From JALORV01 sp035429805 (GTDB taxonomy: Bacteria > Pseudomonadota > Gammaproteobacteria > Burkholderiales > Burkholderiaceae_F), in NCBI GenBank assembly GCA_035429805.1, contig DAOMFL010000030.1:1-42655 (forward strand): a stretch of 42,655 nt of DNA, read 5' to 3'. The notes under the pieces were generated by a model, which ran no database searches, was not told where the DNA came from, and saw only the letters and a list, made by a program, of their open reading frames with translations. Made by a program: the position numbers and the translations under genes. Of the stretch, positions 1 through 8,242 are shown piece after piece (within the stretch, counting starts at the first letter, position 1; every line of letters begins with the position of its first letter).

Positions 1-563
1 AGCACGTCGAGCGCGATGCCGAGCTCGACCACCATCGGCATGCCGTAGGTGGCGCTCGTTGCGGCGAAGAAGAGCGCGTTTTCCATCGCCAGGAAGCCGA
101 TCACCTGCGGGATCGCCTTAGTCCGCGTGATCATCATCAGGAACGACAACAGCACGCAGGCGAGCGCGATGCCGAGCGTGCCGCGCGCCACCGACTGCGA
201 CAGACCGGAGATCGGCAGCGCCAGATTGAAGGCGAAGATGACGAGCACGATGCCGAGCAGCATCGTGGTCGGGATGTTGATCAGAGTCTCGACATCCCAG
301 CGAACGTTCAGTCGCTCGATCATCCGGTGCAGCAGCCACGGCATCAGCAGGACCTTCAGCGCGAAGGTGATCGCCGCCGACCAGTACAGGTGCGGCTGCC
401 CCGTGAAGTGCGCCATGACCGTCGTCGATGCCGCCAGCACCAGCCCCTGCAGCGTGAACAGGTGGATCAGCGACAGAACGCGCCGCTGCGCCAGCAGGCC
501 GAAGGAGAGCAGCAGCAAGATAGCTGCGAACAGGTTGACGAGCTGGGTGACGAGACTCGGCAT
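1..563 (-). CDS. hyfE: Hydrogenase-4 component E-like membrane protein (partial, runs off window)
   Basis: Small integral membrane subunit of the type found in hydrogenase-4/formate-hydrogenlyase-like complexes. The frame opens at ATG 563 (MPSLVTQLVN...) and stays open to base 1, giving 187 residues. The stop and probably the last few tens of residues lie outside the window, since HyfE proteins are usually a little over 200 aa. The sequence is almost all hydrophobic, with several membrane helices and few charges, as in NuoK-related HyfE. It starts 11 bp after the hyfC stop, so it is the next gene of the hyfB-hyfC-hyfE operon. Family assignment rests on hydrophobic pattern and gene order. The catalytic [NiFe] subunits, if present, would be further downstream and cannot be seen. 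Confidence 0.75.
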   Translation of the reverse strand, partial: MPSLVTQLVNLFAAILLLLSFGLLAQRRVLSLIHLFTLQGLVLAASTTVMAHFTGQPHLYWSAAITFALKVLLMPWLLHRMIERLNVRWDVETLINIPTTMLLGIVLVIFAFNLALPISGLSQSVARGTLGIALACVLLSFLMMITRTKAIPQVIGFLAMENALFFAATSATYGMPMVVELGIALDV

Positions 564-574
564 GTTCGCTTGCC

Positions 575-1518
<944 letters not shown>

Positions 1519-1522
<4 letters not shown>

Positions 1523-3537
1523 CGGAACACCAGCACCAGCATCACCAGCAGCGTGACGAAGCTGTACATCAGGTAGGTGGAGATGCGCCCCTGCTGCAGC
1601 AGACCGACGACACGGGATACGGACTCGGTCAGCCGTGCGATCGGCAGGTAGAGCCACGCCCACAGGTGGTCGCTCGCCACCATGCGATAGGTCGGCTCGG
1701 TGTCGAATGGCGATGGCAGATGCCGCTCGATGCGGAAGAACGGCTCGAATACCTGGCGGATCGGTTGTCCGAAGCCTTCGGCAGTGTCCTGCATGCGCGC
1801 GTTGAGCAGCGGGTAACCGCAATCCCACGGCGGGGCGTAGCGCACCCGGCCGTGATAGAAGCGCCGCACCAGGATGAATGCGAGTGCGTAGCACGCGGCC
1901 AGCAGCAGCAGGAAGAGCAGCGGGCTGTAGCTGGCGCGTTCCGGATCGACGGGTGTCAAAAAGACCCAGCCGCTCGCGGCGACCTGCGGGCCGATGCCGT
2001 CGCCGACCAGCGCCCGCGTGACCGGATCGAGCAGCGCGATAACCTGACTGGGAAAGAGGCCGAGCAGCACGCATCCGGCGGCCAGCCAGACCAGGCCCGT
2101 CCGCTCCCACGCGGCGGCATCGTGCGAGCGCGCCAGTGTTGGCTCGCGCGGCTGGCCGAGGAAAATCACGCCGAAGAACTTCACCATCACGTAACCGCCG
2201 AGCGCCGCGACCAGCGCGATTCCGGCAGCGACGACGGGCACCAGGTTGTTGACGAAGGTGCTCTTGAGTCCGAGCGTGAAGAGGAAGCTCTGCAGCAGCA
2301 GCCACTCCGATACGAAGCCGTTGAGCGGCGGCAGCCCGGCGGCCGCAAGCGCGCCCAGCAGCGCGAGCCAGCCGACCCAGGGCATGAAGCGCAACAGGCC
2401 GCCCAGCTTGCCGAGGTTGCGCTCCCCGGTTGCGTGCAGCACCGCGCCGGTGCCAAGGAACAACAGGCTCTTGAAGAAGGCGTGATTGAGCGCGTGATAC
2501 AGCACCGCAGTCAACGCGAGCGCCGCCATCGGCGCCATGCCGTAGCCTATGAAGAGCAGCGCGAGGCCGATGCCGACGACGATAAGACCGATGTTCTCGA
2601 TCGACGAGTACGCGAGCAGGCGCTTCATATCGGTCTGGATTGCGGCGAACACGACGCCGAAGAGCGCCGTGACGAGGCCAACGACCAGGGCCAGCACACC
2701 CCACCACCACAGTTGCGTCTGCAGGATCTCGAAGCTGATCCGCAGCAGTCCGTAGATGGCCGTCTTCAGCATCACGCCGCTCATCAGCGCCGACACCGGC
2801 GACGGCGCAGCGGGATGCGCTTCCGGCAGCCAGATGTGCAGCGGCAGGATGCCGGCTTTGGCGCCGAAGCCGAAGAACGCCAGCAAAAAGGCGACCGACG
2901 CCCAGAACGGCGTGAGCTGCTGCGCGCGCATGTTGGCGAAGGTGTAGTCGCCCGTGTTCGCCTGCAGCACGCCGAAGGCGAGCAGGATCGACAGCGCGCC
3001 GACGTGGGCGACCAGCAGATACAGGTAGCCGGCGCGGCGGATGTCCGGAATGACGTGGTTGGCCGTGACCAGGAAGAACGACGTGAGCGCCATCAGTTCC
3101 CACATCACCATGAACGCGTAGGCGTCGTCGGCGAGCATCACCAGCGCCATGCTGGCCAGGAACAGGTGGTAGAGCAGGCAGAGCAGGCCCGGCGGCGTAC
3201 CTTCGCCGCGGCGGAAGTAGCCCGCGGCAAAGGCCGACACGCCGGCACTCGCTGCGCCGAGCAGCAGCAGGAAGAAGGCCGACAGCGCGTCGAGTCGCAG
3301 GTGGAACGGCAGGCCCGGCAGGCCGAGCGGCAGCACCGCAACTTCAGGCCCGCCGAAGAGTCCCGCCGCTGCAGTGGCCGCGATGCCAAGGCCGACCAGC
3401 GCGCCGAGCGGAAACAGCACGCGCGCGACGATGAAGAAGTTGTGCGGCCGCAGGATGCCGGCCGCCCCGATGGCGATCCACGACGCGATGGCCGCGAGCA
3501 GCCAGTCGATCGCGAGCCAGTCAGACGGTGCTGTCAT
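1519..3537 (-). CDS. hyfB: HyfB/NuoL-like proton-translocating membrane subunit
   Basis: 672-aa antiporter-like subunit (Proton_antipo_M family), the proton-pumping module of hydrogenase-4/complex-I-like enzymes. Visible family marks are the membrane Glu in FMVMWELMAL (about residue 147), the helix-breaking motif HPAAPSPVSALMSG, the following Lys in MLKTAIYGL, and LNHAFFKSLLF. The C-terminal part carries a soluble CGYP...ARMQDTAEGFGQPIRQVF segment typical of HyfB/HycC and absent from NuoL. It starts 13 bp after the RHH gene and overlaps hyfC by 4 nt. Hyf-like membrane subunits also occur in complexes that lack hydrogenase activity, so the electron donor here is unknown. Confidence 0.9.
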
Positions 3538-3550
3538 TGCGTGTCTTTGC

Positions 3551-3763
3551 CTAGCGGGTCGACTTTCCGCGCGACGCCGTCAGCAGCCACGCCGGCAACG
3601 GCCTGTCGCCGGTGTTCTTGATGATGTATTCGCGGATCATCTGGCGCACCACCTGCGACGGCGTCAGGTCCTGCGCGGCACAGATCTCTTCGAACATCGC
3701 CTTCTTGCGCGGGTCCAGCAGCAGCGTCAGGCGGGCGGTCTTGGTCTCGGACTTGACGGTCAT
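3551..3763 (-). CDS. Ribbon-helix-helix (CopG/Arc-like) small protein heading the hyf operon
   Basis: 70-aa protein from ATG 3763. The frame extends further upstream to 3877, but that part runs through the intergenic region and lacks coding character. Residues about 10-50 read as a basic beta strand (TARLTLLLDP) followed by two helices with the TPSQVVRQMIREYI pattern of ribbon-helix-helix DNA-binding proteins. It ends 13 bp before hyfB on the same strand, so it is probably the first gene of the operon and a candidate autoregulator. No toxin partner is seen, which argues against an antitoxin. Its role is inferred from fold and position. Confidence 0.7.
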   Translation of the reverse strand: MTVKSETKTARLTLLLDPRKKAMFEEICAAQDLTPSQVVRQMIREYIIKNTGDRPLPAWLLTASRGKSTR

Positions 3764-4004
3764 TGTCGTGGCGGTCGTGGGCGCAGACACAAGTATGTTA
3801 ATCATATGTGCATCAAAAGCAAACAAAGGGGGTATCCAGCCTCTAACCCGTGGGGGTATGGTTCCCTCCCGGCGCACCGGACTTGAGCACGATCAAGCAA
3901 GGGCGCAGGCGGGGTCACATACTTCATTGACAGGCGCGGGTCGTTGTGAGTTCGAAGTGCCCGATTCGGCGGCACGACCCCCGAAGAACTACTGGGAGAC
4001 GGGT
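3764..4004. promoter_or_regulatory. Divergent control region between RHH-hyf and sqr
   Basis: 241-bp intergenic region between two divergent genes. It contains an AT-rich patch (about 3790-3827), two direct copies of GGGGGTAT (3828-3835 and 3852-3859, 24 bp apart), and a consensus-like -35 hexamer TTGACA at 3927-3932 reading toward sqr, though I see no good -10 at the right distance. A Shine-Dalgarno-like GGGAGAC lies at 3994-4000, just before the sqr ATG at 4005. Transcription starts cannot be fixed from sequence alone. Confidence 0.5.
3843..3861. promoter_or_regulatory. CsoR/CstR-like operator (imperfect inverted repeat)
   Basis: The sequence TAACCCGTGGGGGTA (core 3844-3858) is an imperfect palindrome of the TACCC-n-GGGGGTA type. 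It closely resembles, as I recall it, the operator of the copper sensor CsoR, a family that also contains the persulfide sensor CstR controlling sulfide oxidation genes. It sits about 80 bp upstream of the RHH start and 145 bp upstream of sqr. No CsoR-family gene is in the window, so this is a motif-level call. Confidence 0.4.
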
Positions 4005-5276
4005 ATGGCACACGTGGTCGTGATGGGAGCGGGCCTCGGCGGACTGCCGATGGCCTACGAGATGAAGGAGCTGCTGCGTCCGGAGGACCGGATCACGGTC
4101 ATCGGACAGGGCGACAAATACCACTTCGTGCCATCCAATCCCTGGCTGGCGGTGCATTGGCGCAAGCGCAAGGACATCGAGTTTGCGGTCGCGCCTTGCC
4201 TCTCGAAGAAAGGCATTGCCTACGACAGCCGCGGAGTGAAGCGCGTCTACCCGGACGAGAACCGTCTTGAACTCTCCGACGGCACGAGCATCGGCTACGA
4301 CTTCCTCGTCATTGCCACCGGGCCCAAGCTGGCCTTTGAGGAGATCGAGGGCCTCGGTCCGCAGGGGCACACGCAGTCGGTGTGCCACATCGACCATGCC
4401 GAGCGGGGCGCCGCTGCCTGGGAGGCGTTCGTCAAGGCGCCGGGGCCGATCGTGGTCGGCGCGGTGCAGGGCGCTTCATGCTTCGGGCCGGCGTACGAGT
4501 TCTGTTTCATCATGGAAACGGACCTGCGGCGCCGGAAGATCCGTGACAAGGTGCCGATGACGTTCGTGACCGCGGAGCCGTACATCGGGCACCTCGGGCT
4601 CGGCGGCGTGGGCGACTCGAAGTCGATGCTCGAATCCGCGCTGCGCGACAAGCATGTCAAGTGGATCTGCAACGCCAAGGTGACCAAGGTCGAGGCGGGC
4701 AAGATGCACGTCACCGAGCACGACGAGGACGGCAAGCCCAAGAAGGAGCACGTGCTGCCGTTTGCCTATTCGATGATGCTGCCGGCCTTCAAGGGCGTCG
4801 ACGCGGTGTTCGGCATCGAAGGTCTGACGAATCCGCGCGGTTTCATCCTGATCGACGAACACCAGCGCAACCAGAAGTTCCGCAACATCTACGCGGTCGG
4901 CGTCTGTGTGGCGATTCCTCCGGTGGAGACGACCCCCGTGCCGACCGGTGCACCGAAGACGGGCTTCATGATCGAGTCCATGGTCACCGCCACGGCCCAC
5001 AACATCCGCGAAGAACTCGACGGCAAGGCGCCGTCGCACAAGGCCACCTGGAACGCGGTGTGCCTCGCGGATATGGGCGATACCGGCATCGCATTCGTCG
5101 CCTTGCCGCAGATCCCGCCACGCAACGTCAACTGGTTCAGCGAGGGCAAGTGGGTGCACCTCGCGAAGATCGGCTTCGAGAAGTACTTCATCCGCAAGCT
5201 GAAGACGGGGACCTCCGAGCCGATGTACGAGAAGGTCGTGATGAAGGCGCTCGGCATCGCCAAGCTCAAGTCGTAG
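4005..5276 (+). CDS. sqr: Sulfide:quinone oxidoreductase (type I-like flavoprotein)
   Basis: 423-aa FAD-dependent enzyme that oxidises sulfide and passes electrons to membrane quinone. The N-terminal Rossmann motif VVVMGAGLGG lies at residues 4-13. The three redox cysteines of the Acidithiobacillus-type enzyme are all present: Cys127 (SVCHIDHAE), Cys159 (GASCFGPAYE) and Cys353 (NAVCLADMGD). PVETTPVPTGAPKTG (306-320) and the C-terminal amphipathic FEKYFIRKLK (391-400), which would dock to the membrane, also match. The start ATG 4005 has a Shine-Dalgarno-like GGGAGAC; the frame is open further upstream but that part is not protein-like. It is monocistronic, divergent from the RHH-hyf operon and convergent with metG. 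Confidence 0.93.
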   Translation: MAHVVVMGAGLGGLPMAYEMKELLRPEDRITVIGQGDKYHFVPSNPWLAVHWRKRKDIEFAVAPCLSKKGIAYDSRGVKRVYPDENRLELSDGTSIGYDFLVIATGPKLAFEEIEGLGPQGHTQSVCHIDHAERGAAAWEAFVKAPGPIVVGAVQGASCFGPAYEFCFIMETDLRRRKIRDKVPMTFVTAEPYIGHLGLGGVGDSKSMLESALRDKHVKWICNAKVTKVEAGKMHVTEHDEDGKPKKEHVLPFAYSMMLPAFKGVDAVFGIEGLTNPRGFILIDEHQRNQKFRNIYAVGVCVAIPPVETTPVPTGAPKTGFMIESMVTATAHNIREELDGKAPSHKATWNAVCLADMGDTGIAFVALPQIPPRNVNWFSEGKWVHLAKIGFEKYFIRKLKTGTSEPMYEKVVMKALGIAKLKS

Positions 5277-5280
5277 CGGT

Positions 5281-5299
5281 GCGGCGGCCGAGGAGCCGC
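5281..5299. terminator. Short GC-rich hairpin between convergent sqr and metG
   Basis: The 25-bp gap between the two stops holds GCGGC (5281-5285) and GCCGC (5295-5299), a 5-bp stem with a 9-nt loop. There is no T-run, so intrinsic termination is only weakly supported. Confidence 0.25.
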
Positions 5300-5301
5300 G
5301 G

Positions 5302-7389
5302 CTACTTGACCCGCATGCCCGGCTGCGCGCCGGGGTGCGGGTCCAGCAGATAGATCCCCGGAACGGCCTTCTCGTCGGCATGGCTGGCGGCCAGCACCAT
5401 GCCTTCACTGACGCCGAACTTCATCTTGCGCGGCGCGAGATTCGCAACCAGCACTGTCAGGCGGCCTACCAGTTCCTCGGGCTTGTACGCCGACTTGATG
5501 CCCGAGAACACCGTGCGTTCGCGGCCTTCGCCGGCGTCGAGCGTGAGCTTCAGCAGCTTGTCGCTGCCGTCGACGTGCGTGGCGGACACGATCTTCGCGA
5601 TGCGGAAATCGAGCTTCGCGAAATCGTCGATCGTGATCATGTCGGCGATCGCAGCGCCGCCGGGCAGCGCCGGCGCGGCTGGCGCTTCAGCCGGCGGCTC
5701 GAAGAGGGCATCGATCTGCTTGGTCTCCACGCGGGTCATCAGGTGCTTGTACGGAGCGACGCGCTCTGGCGGCGCGTGCAGGTCCGTCCAGTTGAAGGAA
5801 CGCGTCATGCCGAACAGCTCGCGGGCGACGCGATCGGCTGTCGCCGGCAGGATCGGTGCCAGGTAGATCGTCAACGCGCGGAAACAGCGCAGCACGTCGC
5901 TGCAGACGTTCTGCAGCAGGTCGCGGTTCGCCGGGTCCTTCGCCAGTTCCCACGGCTTCATGCGGTCGAAGTGCTCGTTGGCGTAGTCCGCAATCCGCAT
6001 GACTTCGCGCAGGGCCTTGCCGAACTCGCGCTGCTCGAGGAACGAGGCGATGTCCTCGCTGGACGCCATCGCGACGGCCAGGCTGGAGCTGCCGCCCTCG
6101 GCCGGTTCGGCCCCAATCGAGAGGCGCCCGTCGAACAGCCGGTTCAGGAAGCTCGCCGCACGGCTCGCGATGTTGACGTACTTGCCGATCAGGTCGCTGT
6201 TGACCCGCTGCACGAAGTCGTCGGGGTTGAAGTCGACATCTTCGACGCGTCCGTTGAGCTTGGCGGCGACGTAGTAGCGGAACCACTCCGGGTTCATGCC
6301 CAGCTCGAGGTAGCGCAGCGGATCGATGCCGGTGCCGCGGCTCTTGCTCATCTTCTCGCCACTGACCGTGATCCAGCCGTGCGTGTAGATGTTGTCGGGC
6401 ACCTTGCGGCCCGAGAACCGCAATATCGCCGGCCAGAACAGCGTGTGGTGATAGATGATGTCCTTGCCGATGAAGTGAATCTGCTCGACATCGTCCGCAT
6501 CGAGGAACTCGCAGAAACTGCGTTGCTCGCCATTCGCCTTCGCCTCTCCACTTTCGAAGTAGGCCTTCAGCGACGCGAGGTAGCCGATCGGCGCGTCGTA
6601 CCAGACGTAGAAGAACTTGTCCGGCGCGTCCGGGATCGGGATGCCGAAGTACGGGGCATCGCGCGAGATGTCCCAGTCAACGAGGCCTTTGCCATCCGGG
6701 CCGAGCCACTCCTGTGTCTTGGCATGGACCTCAGACTGCAGCGTCCTCTCGCCGTGGCGGTTGCAGCCCGCGGTCCACTCCCGCAGGAAGTCGACACAGC
6801 GCGGGTCCGACAGCCGGAAGAAGAAGTGTTCGGAGGTGCGCAACTCGGGCCGGGCGCCAGTCAGCACCGAGTACGGATCGATCAAATCTGTCGGCGCGTA
6901 GGTCGAGCCGCAGACCTCGCAGTTGTCGCCGTACTGGTCCTTCGCGCCGCACTTGGGGCACGTGCCCTTGATGTAGCGGTCGGGCAGGAACATGCCCTTC
7001 ACCGGGTCGTAGAACTGCTCGATCGTGCGCGTCTCGATCAGCCCTTCCTTGCGCAGCGCCCGGTAGATCGACTGCGAGAGTTCGACGTTCTCCGGCGACT
7101 CGGTCGTGTGCCAGTGGTCGAAGCCGATCAGGAACCCGTCGAGGTAGCGCGGCCGCGTCGCCCGCATGTCGTCGATGAACTGCTGCGGCGTCTTGCCGGC
7201 CTTCTCGGCGGCGATCATGATCGCCGCGCCGTGCGCGTCTTCCGCCCCGACGAAGTGAACGGCGTTCCCGCGCATGCGCTGGAAGCGCACCCAGATGTCG
7301 GCCTGAATGTACTCCATGATGTGGCCGACGTGCAGCGGCCCGTTGGCGTACGGCAGTGCGGTCGTGACAAACAGATTGCGGCTGTTCAT
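5302..7389 (-). CDS. metG: Methionyl-tRNA synthetase
   Basis: 695-aa class I aminoacyl-tRNA synthetase that charges tRNA-Met. With ATG 7389 as start, the HIGH-type motif PLHVGH lies at residues 18-23, a four-Cys zinc knuckle (CPKC...CEVC) at 144-160, and KMSKS at 346-350. The C-terminal about 110 residues form the tRNA-binding/EMAP-II-like dimerisation domain (FRIAKIVSATHV...). An in-frame ATG at 7416 would add nine residues; I chose 7389 because the extra residues do not look conserved and family members start just before this point. Neither start has a clear Shine-Dalgarno. In many proteobacteria metG lies beside apbC/mrp; here the kdp operon separates them. Confidence 0.96.
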   Translation of the reverse strand: MNSRNLFVTTALPYANGPLHVGHIMEYIQADIWVRFQRMRGNAVHFVGAEDAHGAAIMIAAEKAGKTPQQFIDDMRATRPRYLDGFLIGFDHWHTTESPENVELSQSIYRALRKEGLIETRTIEQFYDPVKGMFLPDRYIKGTCPKCGAKDQYGDNCEVCGSTYAPTDLIDPYSVLTGARPELRTSEHFFFRLSDPRCVDFLREWTAGCNRHGERTLQSEVHAKTQEWLGPDGKGLVDWDISRDAPYFGIPIPDAPDKFFYVWYDAPIGYLASLKAYFESGEAKANGEQRSFCEFLDADDVEQIHFIGKDIIYHHTLFWPAILRFSGRKVPDNIYTHGWITVSGEKMSKSRGTGIDPLRYLELGMNPEWFRYYVAAKLNGRVEDVDFNPDDFVQRVNSDLIGKYVNIASRAASFLNRLFDGRLSIGAEPAEGGSSSLAVAMASSEDIASFLEQREFGKALREVMRIADYANEHFDRMKPWELAKDPANRDLLQNVCSDVLRCFRALTIYLAPILPATADRVARELFGMTRSFNWTDLHAPPERVAPYKHLMTRVETKQIDALFEPPAEAPAAPALPGGAAIADMITIDDFAKLDFRIAKIVSATHVDGSDKLLKLTLDAGEGRERTVFSGIKSAYKPEELVGRLTVLVANLAPRKMKFGVSEGMVLAASHADEKAVPGIYLLDPHPGAQPGMRVK

Positions 7390-7546
7390 GGCTTCAGTGT
7401 CCGTTGTGCGAGGCATCGCGACGGTCGTCGCGGCGGGGCTGTCAGCGCGACAGCCGGCACATTCGGAAGGTGCGCCGAAGCAGTGTGCCAGGGAGAGGCG
7501 GCCGATGTGTCATGCCCGCATTTTACGGGCCTGCAGCGGGACGCCC

Positions 7547-8242
7547 TCAGTCGGCCTGCAGGCGGTAGCCGACGCCGGTCTCGGTCTGCAGGTACCGCGG
7601 GCGCGCGGGATCGGGTTCGATCTTCTGCCGCAGCTGCTTCATGTAGACGCGCAGGTAGTGCGGATCGTCGACGTGTTCAGGTCCCCAGACCTCGCGCAGC
7701 AGCAGCCGCTGGGTCGCGACTGTCCCGGCGTGCTGCGCCAGCACGCCCAGCAGGCGGTACTCGATGGGCGTGAAGTGCAGGGGCTCGCCGCCGCGGCTTG
7801 CGCGCCGGCGCGCGAGATCGATCTCGACATCCCCAAACCGCAGTGGGCCGGCGGCATCGTCTGGAGCACGCGCGGCACGCCGCAACGCGGCCCGCACCCG
7901 CGCGAGCAGTTCGCCGACCGAGAACGGCTTGGTCACGTAGTCGTCCGCACCGGCATCGAGCGCGGCGACCTTCTGTGGTTCGTCCACGCGCGCAGACAGC
8001 ACGACGATCGGCAACGTCGACCACTCGCGGATTCCGCGCACGACCGCATGACCGTCGGCGTCGGGCAGGCCGAGGTCGAGGATGACGAGGTCGGGCTTGT
8101 GGCTCGCGGCTTCAATCAGGCCGCGCCGCGCAGTATCGGCTTCGAACACGCGGAAACCCTCGGCCACGAGCGTTGTCCGCAGCAGGCGGCGCAGTTGCGG
8201 CTCGTCGTCGACGACCAGAATGGCATGCGCCGCCTCCGTCAT
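7547..8242 (-). CDS. kdpE: KdpE response regulator (OmpR family)
   Basis: 231-aa cytoplasmic transcription factor that activates kdp expression when phosphorylated by KdpD. The receiver domain (1-120) has acidic residues Asp12/Asp13, phospho-acceptor Asp56 (LVILDLGLPD), and Lys105 (DYVTKPF). The C-terminal winged helix (about 130-228) has the usual RVYMKQLRQKIE recognition helix and a GVGYRL end. It overlaps the kdpD stop by 4 nt (ATGA), so the two are translationally coupled, and it is the last gene of the operon. The 157-bp gap to metG contains a small inverted repeat (GCCCG 7514-7518, CGGGC 7526-7530) without a T-run. Confidence 0.95.
   Translation of the reverse strand: MTEAAHAILVVDDEPQLRRLLRTTLVAEGFRVFEADTARRGLIEAASHKPDLVILDLGLPDADGHAVVRGIREWSTLPIVVLSARVDEPQKVAALDAGADDYVTKPFSVGELLARVRAALRRAARAPDDAAGPLRFGDVEIDLARRRASRGGEPLHFTPIEYRLLGVLAQHAGTVATQRLLLREVWGPEHVDDPHYLRVYMKQLRQKIEPDPARPRYLQTETGVGYRLQAD

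Noticed and set aside
1666..3621. 651-codon open frame on the plus strand opposite hyfB
   Set aside because: The product is rich in Arg, Gln, Glu and His with no domain; it mirrors codon bias of the real gene on the other strand.
5335..7773. 812-codon open frame on the plus strand opposite metG
   Set aside because: It is a low-complexity Arg/Val/Asp-rich shadow running through metG and into kdpE; the synthetase motifs are all on the minus strand.
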